The notes: generated from the letters alone by a model not told the origin. DNA of 64,000 bases from Parvularcula mediterranea (GCF_013085255.1 NZ_JABFCX010000003.1:186001-250000), one strand, 5' to 3'; numbered from the stretch's first letter, positions 56,062-64,000 are shown. Numbers and translations: made by a program.

Positions 56062-56529
56062 ATGTCTTTTCATCGCGCTGCCATGATCATCGCCGTCCTT
56101 TTCGGCACCTCCGCCTGTGTTTCCGCATCGAGCGACAATTACGCCCTGCCCCTCAATGGTGCAGTGAAGGCGTCCGTGTCCTCTGACGGCGTCACGCTCG
56201 AAGCCAAGGGTCCCAAGCGTGTCCTCGCCTCGATGACCGGCAAGGTGATCAGTGTGAAGAAGGCCAAGGACGGCACCCGCACCCTTGTCATGGACCATGG
56301 CGGCGGTATGCGGACGGTCTATGCCCAGCTCTCCCATGTCAGCGCTGCCCGTGGTGAGGATGTGCGCCGTGGTCGGACCATCGGCTGGATCGGCGAGAAG
56401 GGCTCTGACGCCTCCGAGCTTCGTTTTGCGATGAAGGTCGGTGAGGCGAAGATCGCGCCTCTTGAGGTGATCGACACCAAGAAGGTCAAGGTCACGATCG
56501 AAGAGATCGCCCTCGCTAGCGCTCAGTAG
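56062..56529 (+). CDS. Degenerate LytM/M23 peptidase-like lipoprotein
   Basis: This 155-residue lipoprotein has lipobox TSAC (Cys19). The domain follows the LytM outline DHGGGMRTVYAQLSHVSAARG ... GRTIGWIGEKGSDASELRFAMKV. The zinc-binding histidines of active M23 enzymes are not kept: the usual HLHFE is ELRFAM and the YAHL position is YAQL. It should therefore be non-catalytic, as in EnvC/NlpD-type activators of amidases or cell-envelope adaptors. It has a good GGGAGAG ribosome site and a strong hairpin afterwards. Confidence 0.8.
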   Translation: MSFHRAAMIIAVLFGTSACVSASSDNYALPLNGAVKASVSSDGVTLEAKGPKRVLASMTGKVISVKKAKDGTRTLVMDHGGGMRTVYAQLSHVSAARGEDVRRGRTIGWIGEKGSDASELRFAMKVGEAKIAPLEVIDTKKVKVTIEEIALASAQ

Positions 56530-56543
56530 ACAGAGTTTCAGAC

Positions 56544-56600
56544 AAGACTGCCCTGTCCCGGCTCCCTCCCGTCCTTCCCTCGCCGGGACGGGGTGGTCTT
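56544..56600 (+). terminator. Long hairpin after LytM-like gene
   Basis: AAGAC-tg-CCCTGTCCCGGC (56544-56562) pairs with GCCGGGACGGGG-tg-GTCTT (56582-56600), with three mismatches over 19 pairs and a 19-nt loop. Only a short TTT follows, so it may be a processing or attenuating structure as well as a terminator. Confidence 0.5.
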
Positions 56601-56682
56601 TGTCGTAGGGCAGCTTGCAAAGCCAGCTGCCGCCACGGCCGCCGGACTGGACAAGGCTTCATCGGCCGCGCAGATTTCTTGT

Positions 56683-57378
56683 ATGCGCGCTCTCCTCCTG
56701 CTTCCCTTCCTCCTTCTCACAGCCTGCGGTGGCCCGACGGGCTATCTTGTCGAGGACGGTCAGGTCTTCTGGGCGGAGTATTCAGGCAGCACGGCCTTCA
56801 TGACCATCAGCCGGGTTGAGCGGCCTCTGGATGCGGATCCCGAGAGCTTCCGGGTTGAGCGGTTCAAGGTCTGGGCGAGTGACAAGACCAGCGCCTTCTA
56901 TGAAGGCGAGCGGGTTGGCGATGTCGATCAGGCGACCTTCGGCGCGCTGAACAAGCGCTATGCCAAGGACGGGACGACCGTCTGGTTCAGGACCCACCTT
57001 CTCGAAGAGGCGCATGCGGAGAGCTTCCGGATCCTCGAAGATACCTACACCGCTGATCGCAGATACGGGTTCTACGGACAGTCACCTTTTGAGCTTTGCG
57101 ATCCAGCGTCGGTGCGGGTGCTCGACGTCGGGGTGCACCCGTTTGCGGTCGATGACCTTTGCGCCTTTGCGGGGAGCCTCAAGATCCCTCTGGAGGACAG
57201 GTCCACGTTCGAACGGCTCGGCGGGTCTTATAGCAAGGACAGCGTCAGGGTTTACTGGCGCAATCAGGTCGTGGAAGGCGCTGACGTGGCGACGTTCTAC
57301 GTCCCCGAAGGCAAGCTCTACGGCCGCGACGCAGACGGGTGTTTCCAGTCGCAGTATGAAATGGCGTGTTCGGAGTAA
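56683..57378 (+). CDS. DKNYY-type repeat lipoprotein
   Basis: This 231-residue lipoprotein has lipobox LTAC (Cys15). The mature part has repeats of the DKNYY type, for example WASDKTSAFYEGERVGDVDQATF, YAKDGTTVWF and YSKDSVRVYWRNQVVEGADVATF. Each repeat has a K-D-x-x-x-[VF]-[WY] core followed by G/A and 'D-x-x-[ST]-F'. Such repeats are predicted beta-rich and surface or periplasmic; function is unknown. The ATG at 56683 gives a clean signal peptide. It is convergent with the next gene. Confidence 0.82.
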   Translation: MRALLLLPFLLLTACGGPTGYLVEDGQVFWAEYSGSTAFMTISRVERPLDADPESFRVERFKVWASDKTSAFYEGERVGDVDQATFGALNKRYAKDGTTVWFRTHLLEEAHAESFRILEDTYTADRRYGFYGQSPFELCDPASVRVLDVGVHPFAVDDLCAFAGSLKIPLEDRSTFERLGGSYSKDSVRVYWRNQVVEGADVATFYVPEGKLYGRDADGCFQSQYEMACSE

Positions 57379-57384
57379 GCTCGG

Positions 57385-57843
57385 CTACGGGCTGCGGACA
57401 ACTTCGACCTTATCGGCGATGATGAATTTGTCGCCGATGATCCTCTTACAGATCTGAGCATCTGGCGCATGCTCGCACAGCACGACCTCCACGCCCATGG
57501 CCCGAACCAGCGTCCCTTCTGCGAAATCGGGCATGTCTTCACCGGAGCGTAGTCCGCTCAGAGGAATGGTGTGTCGGTCTCTTTCCTGAATGAACCTGAG
57601 TTGTAGGGCTTCGGACTCTGCCTGAAAATTTGCCTGAGCGAGGAGCTCTCCGATGTTCGGCGATGTTGCGACAGCGACGTGATGATAGCCGCAGGTGAGA
57701 TAACCTTGAACATTGAGACCTATGGGCAGACGGCCTTCCTCAGCACCGATCGCCGCTTCGTACACGGATAGCGCTGGCCTGTCCTCGCCACTGGTTGCGC
57801 ATGCGCACAGCGTGAGTGCGGCGAGAACAGACCCGACTCGCAT
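57385..57843 (-). CDS. Lipoprotein of unknown function
   Basis: This 152-residue protein has a signal MRVGSVLAALTLCACATSG with lipobox-like LCAC (Cys15). The mature part contains several cysteines (TCGYHHVAV, VVLCEHAPDAQICKR). I do not recognise a family. Its ATG overlaps the stop of the acyl-CoA dehydrogenase gene (TGATG), so it may be translated from the same transcript. Confidence 0.62.
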   Translation of the reverse strand: MRVGSVLAALTLCACATSGEDRPALSVYEAAIGAEEGRLPIGLNVQGYLTCGYHHVAVATSPNIGELLAQANFQAESEALQLRFIQERDRHTIPLSGLRSGEDMPDFAEGTLVRAMGVEVVLCEHAPDAQICKRIIGDKFIIADKVEVVRSP

Positions 57844-58976
57844 CAATACCCCATCAGCTCCGCGAGCTTGCCCATGTGGTAGTCCTGGTCGCCGTAGAGC
57901 TCTCCGGCAACGCGGACGCGTTTCATGAAGAAGCCTACGTCATATTCGTCGGTCATGCCGATGCCGCCGTGCATCTGGACGGCTTCGTTGGTGGCGAGGC
58001 GGGAGACCTGGGCGATCTTGGCCTTGGCGAGGCTGACCGAGGCGGCGGCGCCTTCGGGGTTGGCGTCGAGTTCCACAAGGGCCTGCAGCATCACGGCCTT
58101 GGAGAGTTCAATCTCCGTATAAAGATGAGCTGCACGATGCTGGAGCGCCTGGAAGCGGCCGATCTCGGTGCCGAACTGCTTGCGCTGTTTGAGGTAGTCG
58201 AGGGTCATGGCAAAGGCGCCTTCGGAGCTGCCCACCATTTCCGCAGCGAGACCTGCGCGCCCTGCGTCGAGGATGGTTTCGAGCGCCGCGAGGCCCTGAT
58301 CCACCTGGCCGAGGACCGCGTCGCCATCGACCTCGACACCGTCGAGCTTGATGCGCGCGAAGCCGCGGCTGTCGATCGTCTTCATGCGGTCTTTTTCAGC
58401 CTTCGACGCATCGACGAGGAAGAGTGTGATGCCTTCCTTCTCATCATCAGCGCCAGCCGTGCGGGCCGCGACGATGAGCTGGTCGGCGGCGTAGCCTTCC
58501 GCAACAAAGGCCTTCTCGCCGGAGAGCTTGAAGCCATTGCCCGAGCGCTCGGCCTTCATGGAGACGTGGTTCGGGGTGTGCTTGCGCGCTTCGTCCGAGG
58601 CGATAGCGAAGACGCTCTCACCAGCGGCGATCTTGGGCAGGTGCTCCGCCTTCTGATCATCGGAGCCGAGGCGCGAGAGCGCCGTTGCAGCCATCATCGA
58701 GGTGGCGATGAAGGGCGACGCGGCCAGCGTGCGGCCCATCTCCTGCGCGATGAGGCCAGCGCCGACATGGCCAAAGCCTGCGCCGCCGTGCTCCTCAGGC
58801 ACGAGGACACCGGCGAGGCCAAGCTCGGCCATCTGGGACCAGAGGTCGCGGTGGAAGCCGTCGGCGACGTCTTCGTCACGCAGGCGGCGGAGTTCGGAAA
58901 TGGGGGACTTCTCGTCGGCGAAACCTGCGGCGGTTTCCTGCAGCATCTGCTGCTCGTCGTTCAGCACCAGGGGCAT
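57843..58976 (-). CDS. Acyl-CoA dehydrogenase family protein
   Basis: This 377-residue FAD enzyme has the acyl-CoA dehydrogenase outline: LGLAGVLVPEEHGGAGFG near residue 55, the KLSGEKAFVAEGYAADQLIVAAR middle strand and the C-terminal bundle RKQFGTEIGRFQALQHRAAHLY. QMHGGIGMTDEYDVGFFMKR completes the FAD site. It introduces a 2,3-double bond in an acyl-CoA. The neighbours do not form a full beta-oxidation operon, but a second paralogue lies 2 kb away. Confidence 0.93.
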   Translation of the reverse strand: MPLVLNDEQQMLQETAAGFADEKSPISELRRLRDEDVADGFHRDLWSQMAELGLAGVLVPEEHGGAGFGHVGAGLIAQEMGRTLAASPFIATSMMAATALSRLGSDDQKAEHLPKIAAGESVFAIASDEARKHTPNHVSMKAERSGNGFKLSGEKAFVAEGYAADQLIVAARTAGADDEKEGITLFLVDASKAEKDRMKTIDSRGFARIKLDGVEVDGDAVLGQVDQGLAALETILDAGRAGLAAEMVGSSEGAFAMTLDYLKQRKQFGTEIGRFQALQHRAAHLYTEIELSKAVMLQALVELDANPEGAAASVSLAKAKIAQVSRLATNEAVQMHGGIGMTDEYDVGFFMKRVRVAGELYGDQDYHMGKLAELMGY

Positions 58977-59082
58977 TGGGCGTCTCCTGAATGGTTATCG
59001 TTTTGCTTGCACCCTGCCCGACTGCGCGGCCTGAGCCAAGGCGCGCGGTGGACATCTGTGCCAATCGCCGCTTTCTGGAGGA

Positions 59083-59448
59083 GTGCCGAAGCCAAGACGA
59101 TATGCCCGGGTCACTGACCCCCTGCCCGACCGCGCCATCAAGGTGCCGCCCGGCGCGGTGCCGTGGGTCGTCTATGTCCTGACCGATGAGACCCGCGCGC
59201 GCTATTCGATCTCCATGGCCAAGGACGTGGATGCGCGGGTGTTCCGGCATCGACAGCTGATCTCTCCGGTGATCCGGCACAGGACGCCGATCCTCGTCCT
59301 GACCGAACGATTTGCGGATCGCTACACGGCGATTGCGCGGATGAAGCGGCTCCGGGCGTGGGCCCTTCCGCAGCTCATCGCGCTGATCGAGGCGGAGAAC
59401 CCGGAGTGGAAGGACCTCTCCTCGCCCCTGCCCGGAGAGGAGACATGA
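59083..59448 (+). CDS. GIY-YIG-like protein, active-site motif degenerate
   Basis: This 121-residue protein follows the GIY-YIG layout: VVYVLTDETRARYSISMAKDVDARVFRHRQ, then an L-V-L-T-E strand and AIARMKRLRAWALPQLIALIEAENPEWKDL. The C-terminal ALPQLIALIEAENPEW matches the YhbQ/UPF0213 type. The GIY and YIG triplets are not conserved (YVL and YSI), so nuclease activity is doubtful. The start is GTG at 59083 with GGAGGA directly upstream. It overlaps the next gene by 4 bp. Confidence 0.7.
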   Translation: MPKPRRYARVTDPLPDRAIKVPPGAVPWVVYVLTDETRARYSISMAKDVDARVFRHRQLISPVIRHRTPILVLTERFADRYTAIARMKRLRAWALPQLIALIEAENPEWKDLSSPLPGEET

Positions 59449-60617
59449 AGGTCGCCGTGATCGGCGGTGGCCCTGCGGGCCTGATGGCGGCGGAGGCTGC
59501 GTCCGCTCGCGGGGCGGAGGTGTCGGTCTATGACCAGATGCCGAGCCTTGCGCGGAAGTTCCTGATGGCTGGGAAGAGCGGACTCAATATTACGCATACG
59601 GAGGAGGCGCAGCAGTTTCTGGCGCGGTATGACGCGCCCCTGTTGCGGGAGATCGTTGCGGCGTATGGGGGCTCGGAAGCTGTCCGTGAGTGGATGGCCG
59701 GACTTGGGATTGAGGAGGCCGTCGGATCCTCGGGACGGGTTTTTCCGCTGCAGATGAAGGCTTCGCCGCTCCTGCGCCGCTGGCTTGCGCGGCTTGAAGA
59801 GCGGGGCGCTGTGGTGCGGCTCAAGCATCGTTGGTCAGGCTGGGACGGCGGGACGACTGTGCAGTTCGAAGGCCCTGATGGCGAGATTTCCGTTGAGGCC
59901 GATCGCCTCATACTCGCTTGTGGTGGCGGGAGCTGGCGCAGGCTCGGTAGCGACGGTGCGTGGACGGAGCAGTTCTCTTCGCAGGGGCTGGAGACAGCGC
60001 CTTTCCGCGCGTCGAATGCAGGCGTCCTGATCGGCTGGAGCGAGCATTTCCGAGACCGGTTCGAGGGCGAAGCGCTCAAGAATGTCCGCTTTTCTGCTGG
60101 AGGCGAGAGCAATCGGGGCGAGGCTGTGATCACCAAGCGGGGCCTTGAAAGCGGCGGGATCTATCCGCTGACGAAGTATCTCTTGGGAGGCGGGACGCTG
60201 ACGGTCGATCTCTTGCCGGACGTCTCGGAAGCGAAGCTTGCGGCTAAGCTCTCAGTGCAGAAACCAAAGCAATCCCTCTCCAACCGCCTGCGCAAAGGCG
60301 CTCGGTTGCAGGGTGTGAAGGCCGGTCTTTTGAGGGAGGCACTGTCGCCAGAGGAGCTACGGGACGCGGGGCGGCTCGCCGCGGGGATCAAGGCCCTGCC
60401 CTTGCGCGTCGATGGCCCGGTGCCGCTCGATGAAGCGATCTCCACAGCAGGCGGTGTTCCGTGGACTGAGCTGAGCGATGGCCTCGAGTTGAAGGCGCAT
60501 CGCGGCGTTTTCTGCGCAGGTGAGATGATCGACTGGGACGCGCCGACGGGCGGCTATCTCCTGACGGCGTGCAAGGCGACCGGGTGGGCGGCAGGGCAGA
60601 ACGCTGCCCTGCCCTAG
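59445..60617 (+). CDS. HI0933/TIGR03862-like flavoprotein
   Basis: This 390-residue FAD protein has the dinucleotide motif VAVIGGGPAGLMAAE (residues 3-17), ARKFLMAGKSGLNITH and SGRVFPLQMKASPLLR. The C-terminal FCAGEMIDWDAPTGGYLLTACKATG is the family's closing motif. Members of this group are predicted oxidoreductases with no settled substrate; some may act on tRNA or sulphur compounds. The start is the ATG overlapping the GIY-YIG-like stop. It is convergent with an acyl-CoA dehydrogenase gene. Confidence 0.9.
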   Translation: MKVAVIGGGPAGLMAAEAASARGAEVSVYDQMPSLARKFLMAGKSGLNITHTEEAQQFLARYDAPLLREIVAAYGGSEAVREWMAGLGIEEAVGSSGRVFPLQMKASPLLRRWLARLEERGAVVRLKHRWSGWDGGTTVQFEGPDGEISVEADRLILACGGGSWRRLGSDGAWTEQFSSQGLETAPFRASNAGVLIGWSEHFRDRFEGEALKNVRFSAGGESNRGEAVITKRGLESGGIYPLTKYLLGGGTLTVDLLPDVSEAKLAAKLSVQKPKQSLSNRLRKGARLQGVKAGLLREALSPEELRDAGRLAAGIKALPLRVDGPVPLDEAISTAGGVPWTELSDGLELKAHRGVFCAGEMIDWDAPTGGYLLTACKATGWAAGQNAALP

Positions 60618-60623
60618 TGCGCT

Positions 60624-61808
60624 TTAGCTCGGCAGTTCGAGGATCCGCTTGGAGATGATGTTCAGCTGGATCTCGCTCGTGCCGCCTTCGATGGAGTTGG
60701 CGCGGGTGCGGAGCCAGCTCCGTGCGCGGTCGCCGTCATCGTTGCGGTCGGTCTCCCATTCGAGTTCATCCGAGCCGCCGATGTCCATCATCAGCTCGTA
60801 GCGGCGCTTGTTGAGCTCGGTGCCGTAGTATTTCAGGGCGGAGCTTTCCGCGCCGAGGCTTTCGCCAGCTTCTGAGCGGTCCTTCACGGCGCGCATCAGG
60901 GTCAGGAAGGCCCATCCGTCAAGGTCGGCCTGGGTCGCCCGTGCACGGAGCATTGGGTCTTCGATCCGGCCCTTTTCGTCCGTGCCCATCTCCTGCGCTG
61001 CGATCTGGCCGACGAAGCGGGTCGCTGCGCCGCCGAACATGCCGGAGATCATCTCGCGCTCGTGGGTCAGGAGGTAGGTCGCGACGCGCCAGCCTTCGCC
61101 GATCTTGCCGACGACTTCGTCATCGTCCTTCTTGACCTTCACATCGTCGAAGAAGGTCTCGCAGAAGGGCGAGCGGCCTGAGATGAGCTTGATCGGCTTA
61201 GTCGAGACGCCTTCGTTCTCCATGTTGATCAGCATGAAGGTGATGCCCTGGTGCTTCGGACCTGAATTGTCCGTACGCGTCAAGCAGAAGATCCAGTCGG
61301 CTTGATCCGCATAGGAGGTCCAGACCTTCTGGCCGTTGACGAGCCAGTGGTCGCCCTTGTCCTCGGCCTTCGTCTTGATGGAGGCGAGGTCGGAGCCTGA
61401 TCCGGGTTCGGAATAACCCTGACACCAGCGGATTTCGCCGCGTGCAATGGGCTTCAGGAAGCGCTCTTTTTGCTCATGGGTACCGAACTTCAGGAGTGCC
61501 GGGCCAAGCATGGAGATGCCGAAGTTCTCATGCGGAGGAAACGCTTTGATGCGCTTCATCTCTTCACTGAGGATCTCTGCTTCGTCCTTGGAGAGGCCGC
61601 CGCCGCCATACTCCTTGGGCCAGGTCGGGACAGTCCAGCCTCGATCGGCCATGCGGTCGAGCCAGAGCTTCTGCTCAGGGTTTTTGAATTCCCAGCGCTT
61701 GCCGCCCCAGCAGGCTTTGTCGGCGGAGTATTCGCCGCGCATGGTGGGCGGGCAGTTCTCTTCGAGCCAGGCGCGCGTTTCGCTGCGGAACTGTTCGAGG
61801 TCGGTCAT
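60624..61808 (-). CDS. Acyl-CoA dehydrogenase family protein
   Basis: This 394-residue protein has the usual GYSEPGSGSDLASIKT FAD/substrate block, KVWTSYADQADWIFCLTRT and the C-terminal YYGTELNKRRYELMMDIGG helices. It ends SWLRTRANSIEGGTSEIQLNIISKRILELP, where the FAD-site Gly-Gly-Thr stands. It probably acts on medium or long acyl-CoA, or on steroid-type side chains as in the ChsE group; the latter is only suggested by the P450/thiolase neighbourhood. Start ATG 61808. Confidence 0.93.
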   Translation of the reverse strand: MTDLEQFRSETRAWLEENCPPTMRGEYSADKACWGGKRWEFKNPEQKLWLDRMADRGWTVPTWPKEYGGGGLSKDEAEILSEEMKRIKAFPPHENFGISMLGPALLKFGTHEQKERFLKPIARGEIRWCQGYSEPGSGSDLASIKTKAEDKGDHWLVNGQKVWTSYADQADWIFCLTRTDNSGPKHQGITFMLINMENEGVSTKPIKLISGRSPFCETFFDDVKVKKDDDEVVGKIGEGWRVATYLLTHEREMISGMFGGAATRFVGQIAAQEMGTDEKGRIEDPMLRARATQADLDGWAFLTLMRAVKDRSEAGESLGAESSALKYYGTELNKRRYELMMDIGGSDELEWETDRNDDGDRARSWLRTRANSIEGGTSEIQLNIISKRILELPS

Positions 61809-61890
61809 GGGTGTCTCCTCGCAAGGGATTTTCTCGTTTGCGAAGAGATAAGCATGACTGGGCGCCGCTGGCCATGCGGCGGAGGGTGCG

Positions 61891-62409
61891 TCAGCCTGGG
61901 AAGGCTGACCTCAGGGCGGCGAGCTGTCCGGCAGCGTCGCCTTCCACTTCGCGGGCCTCTTCGGGCGAGAAGATCTCGCGGTCGAGACGGGTGATTCGGC
62001 TGTAGAGCGTGTCGGTGTCCTCAACGAGGGCCAGCATCCGCTCGGGCAGGCCTGCGGTCAGGTTACGCGCGAGAGCGCCGCCTTCATTGCCGCCGATCCG
62101 GTACTTCTCCTGCGACGCTTCCTCGGCAGTCATCTCGCCATCACGCAGAGCGCGCAGGACGAGGAGCCACGAAGCGATCTGCATCAGGCGGGTGGTGAGG
62201 CGCATCGAAAGGCCGGCATAGGCGAGCGCGGCCTCGCGGGGCAGCGTGCGGGCGGCGGACTTGCCGTCCTCATCGAGGTAGAGCGCGGTCTCCTCGACGA
62301 GTTCCATGCCGCTGGCGAACAGGTTGTTGAACATTTTCGAGCCGACAAACGCCATCACGCCGTCGCCGCCCTGTTCCCCGGTAATCGTATGGATGTTGTC
62401 GGTACTCAC
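61891..62409 (-). CDS. rcdA: DUF1465 family protein, RcdA-like
   Basis: This 172-residue helical protein has the DUF1465 pattern: FNNLFASGMELVEETALYLDEDG, then SMRLTTRLMQIASWLLVLRALRDGEMT and a late ITRLDREIFSPEEARE. In Caulobacter the member RcdA is a protease adaptor that helps deliver CtrA and other substrates to ClpXP at the pole during the cell cycle. Orthology is inferred from family membership. Start GTG at 62409, with AAGGGA seven bases upstream. It is the only cell-cycle gene visible in the window. Confidence 0.78.
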   Translation of the reverse strand: MSTDNIHTITGEQGGDGVMAFVGSKMFNNLFASGMELVEETALYLDEDGKSAARTLPREAALAYAGLSMRLTTRLMQIASWLLVLRALRDGEMTAEEASQEKYRIGGNEGGALARNLTAGLPERMLALVEDTDTLYSRITRLDREIFSPEEAREVEGDAAGQLAALRSAFPG

Positions 62410-62519
62410 GCCTGATCCCTTCGTCGCTATCGTCGGCGCTCCGTGCCTCGCCCCCCAATAGGCGATCGAGCATGAAACGATAGCGGAGAATGAGCAACAT
62501 CCGCGCCAGAAAAGAGGGA

Positions 62520-63506
62520 TCAGCGGTTCTGGCCGCCGTAAATCCGTTTCTTTTCGGTCACTTTGGAGATCGGCTGGGGTTCTCCGTCCGGGCCTGGCGT
62601 GCCGTAGACGCGTACCCTCGCCGCCTCTTCGGAAGCGCCGAGACGCTTAACGAGACGGCGGACCGAGGGCTCTCTCATGGCCTCGGGCGAGGCATAGACA
62701 AAGAGCGGCCGCGACAGCGGATAGCTGCGGTCGAGAATGCTGCGCTCATTCGGTGCAACGCCGGCGATCGGCAACGCATGGAGGCCAGGCTGTCCCTGAA
62801 AAGCGCGCCAGCCGAAGATGCCGACCGCATCATCGACGCGGCTGAGAGCAAAGGCGATGGCTTCGTCATTCTCTCCCGCATCGAGCCAGACCCGGTCGTG
62901 CCTCGGCATGATCGCGCGCTCGAAGGCTGCCGGGTCCTGACGTTCAAGCTCTTCGAGGCAGTCGATCTGGCGCGCGCCCCGCGCAAGGGCCCGGTCGATG
63001 AAGATGCCGCGGGTGGCCGAACTTGCTGGAGGACCGAAAATCCTGATCGGCCGATTGGGGTTGCTCGGGTCGACGTCGCGCCAGCTCGTGTTCGGGTTCG
63101 GGACGAGGACGCAGGTCTCATCGAGGGGAATCTGGGCCGCCGCCGCGAGGTAGAGCTCGAGGAGGTCCACCTGGAACCCACGCATCCTGCGACCCGTCGC
63201 GACGACGAGGCCGTCCATGCCGATGGGGATTTCGAGGAGGTCGCCCATCCCGTTCCGGGCGCAGAGGTCGATCTCCATCTCGTTGATCTTGCGGGACGCA
63301 CCGATCACGCCTGCGGATCGCTCGTCGCAGAGCTCGCGGAAGCCTTCGAGGGTGCCGGTGGGGTCGAGGTCGACCCCGTCGAGGGCCTCTTCCAGCATGG
63401 CGTCGGCAATGAGCGGCGCAGCGGTCGAGGACCCGGAGATGCGCAGCTCTTGCGCCGACGATGTCCCAGCGATGAGCAGGATGAGCGCAGTCAGACTTCT
63501 GATCAT
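62520..63506 (-). CDS. PstS-like phosphate-binding periplasmic protein
   Basis: This 328-residue protein has a signal peptide (MIRSLTALILLIAGTSSA). The mature protein starts LRISGSSTAAPLIADAML, typical of phosphate-binding PstS proteins. It contains GVIGASRKINEMEID, the PASSATRGIFIDRAL segment and AVGIFGWRAFQ. No pstCAB permease genes are near. It overlaps the upstream hybrid histidine kinase by 4 bp and is cotranscribed with it, so it may be a ligand sensor rather than a transporter component. Confidence 0.82.
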   Translation of the reverse strand: MIRSLTALILLIAGTSSAQELRISGSSTAAPLIADAMLEEALDGVDLDPTGTLEGFRELCDERSAGVIGASRKINEMEIDLCARNGMGDLLEIPIGMDGLVVATGRRMRGFQVDLLELYLAAAAQIPLDETCVLVPNPNTSWRDVDPSNPNRPIRIFGPPASSATRGIFIDRALARGARQIDCLEELERQDPAAFERAIMPRHDRVWLDAGENDEAIAFALSRVDDAVGIFGWRAFQGQPGLHALPIAGVAPNERSILDRSYPLSRPLFVYASPEAMREPSVRRLVKRLGASEEAARVRVYGTPGPDGEPQPISKVTEKKRIYGGQNR

Positions 63507-64000
63507 GCCTTGGCCTCCTCCTTCTCTTCCTCGCCCGTCTTCCTGACGTAGCGGTCGTAGACGTCCGCCATCAACGCCTTGCGGATCGGCTTATGGATCA
63601 CCGCCTGGAAGCCCTTGTTGAGGTAGTCGCCCACATCCTCAGGGGCGACATGGGCGGTGACCGCCACGATCGGGGTGGCTTTGTTGGGGCCGTCCTCGCG
63701 CCTGATGGCTTCGGTGGCCTCGACGCCGTCCATGACCGGCATCGCGATATCCATGAGGATGAGGTCGTAGCGTTTCTTCATGGCGCAGGCGACGGCCTGC
63801 TGCCCGTCTTCGGTAAGGTCCGAGGACGTTCCGAGCATGGCCATCATGGCCTCGGCCACGAGACGGTTTGGCTGGTTATCGTCGACGATCAGGACACTGA
63901 CGTCACCGTCCAGTGTGCCTGCGTTGGGGGCGAGGACCGCGCGGGGCATGTTGAGCTCCAGCGTGATGCGGGTGCCCTCGCCCAGCTTCGAGGCGACGCT
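63503..64000 (-). CDS. Hybrid histidine kinase, C-terminal part (runs off the window)
   Basis: This is the last 165 residues of a longer protein whose 5' end lies beyond 64000. The first visible residues (SVASKLGEGTRITLELNMP) are the end of an ATPase domain of a sensor kinase. A receiver domain follows: SVLIVDDNQPNRLVAEAM, the phosphoacceptor Asp in DLILMDIAMPVMDG, the T in VAVTAHV and Lys in VIHKPIRK. The tail is acidic/basic. It is upstream of and overlaps the PstS-like gene. Whether the N-terminus has a membrane or periplasmic sensor cannot be seen. Confidence 0.9.
   Translation of the reverse strand, partial: SVASKLGEGTRITLELNMPRAVLAPNAGTLDGDVSVLIVDDNQPNRLVAEAMMAMLGTSSDLTEDGQQAVACAMKKRYDLILMDIAMPVMDGVEATEAIRREDGPNKATPIVAVTAHVAPEDVGDYLNKGFQAVIHKPIRKALMADVYDRYVRKTGEEEKEEAKA

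Overview
The window is a chromosomal segment of a GC-rich alphaproteobacterium. The conserved run murA - DUF2948 - hisD - UPF0262 - LMW phosphatase ... infA - maf - RNase E/G - yacG is typical of the class. The trio pmbA - cysQ-like - DUF4170, an RcdA/DUF1465 homologue and an UrcA-family protein point the same way, towards a marine or dimorphic lineage such as Parvularculales or Hyphomonadaceae. That placement is inferred from gene content only. I see no transposase, integrase, phage gene or CRISPR array. Mobile DNA is represented by small palindromic REP/REPIN-like elements.

Layout. 1-2598: a REP-like repeat, then a leftward operon pmbA - cysQ-like - DUF4170. 2599-7613: a tandem glycine riboswitch driving gcvT - gcvH - (46-aa membrane peptide) - REPIN - gcvPA - gcvPB, a glycine cleavage system sensed by its own substrate. 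8148-16208: a ten-gene cation/proton antiporter operon ordered E-F-G-(DUF4040)-B-C-D-D-x-D. It has no full-length MrpA and resembles the membrane module of archaeal Mbh/Mrp complexes; its MrpC carries a long His/Asp-rich insert. 16254-17624: der. 17625-18328: about 700 bp of palindromic repeats with no gene. 18329-23574: a VWA protein, membrane proteins, an AIM24-like protein, an NAD(P)-binding protein and a serine hydrolase. 23860-25788: a GH42 beta-galactosidase.

25785-33979 is the alphaproteobacterial housekeeping cluster, split between infA and the phosphatase gene by a defective-looking S41 protease-like lipoprotein gene, an UrcA-family gene and a Pho-box-like repeat array. 34011-41320 is a surface-glycan block: a GT39-like mannosyltransferase-type protein, a GT4, two GT2s and an unusual fusion of a FAD oxidoreductase with a membrane GT2. 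41617-50103 looks like two divergent lipid/isoprenoid-type catabolic operons, carotenoid oxygenase - SCP-type thiolase - DUF1295 reductase against alpha/beta hydrolase-like - P450 - P450 - membrane protein. A tRNA-Thr(GGU) gene and a strongly palindromic 206-bp element lie between them. 50154-64000 holds mixed genes: DUF481 porin-like protein, hisG, DUF2147, an orphan RND-type adaptor, thiolase, fructokinase-type ROK kinase, a degenerate LytM lipoprotein, DKNYY lipoprotein, two acyl-CoA dehydrogenases, a GIY-YIG-like protein with a flavoprotein, RcdA-like protein, and finally a PstS-like binding protein cotranscribed with a hybrid histidine kinase that runs off the right edge.

The most notable items are the MrpA-less antiporter operon with its modified MrpC, the oxidoreductase-glycosyltransferase fusion, the 11-bp phased TGTCAT array and the structured element beside tRNA-Thr.
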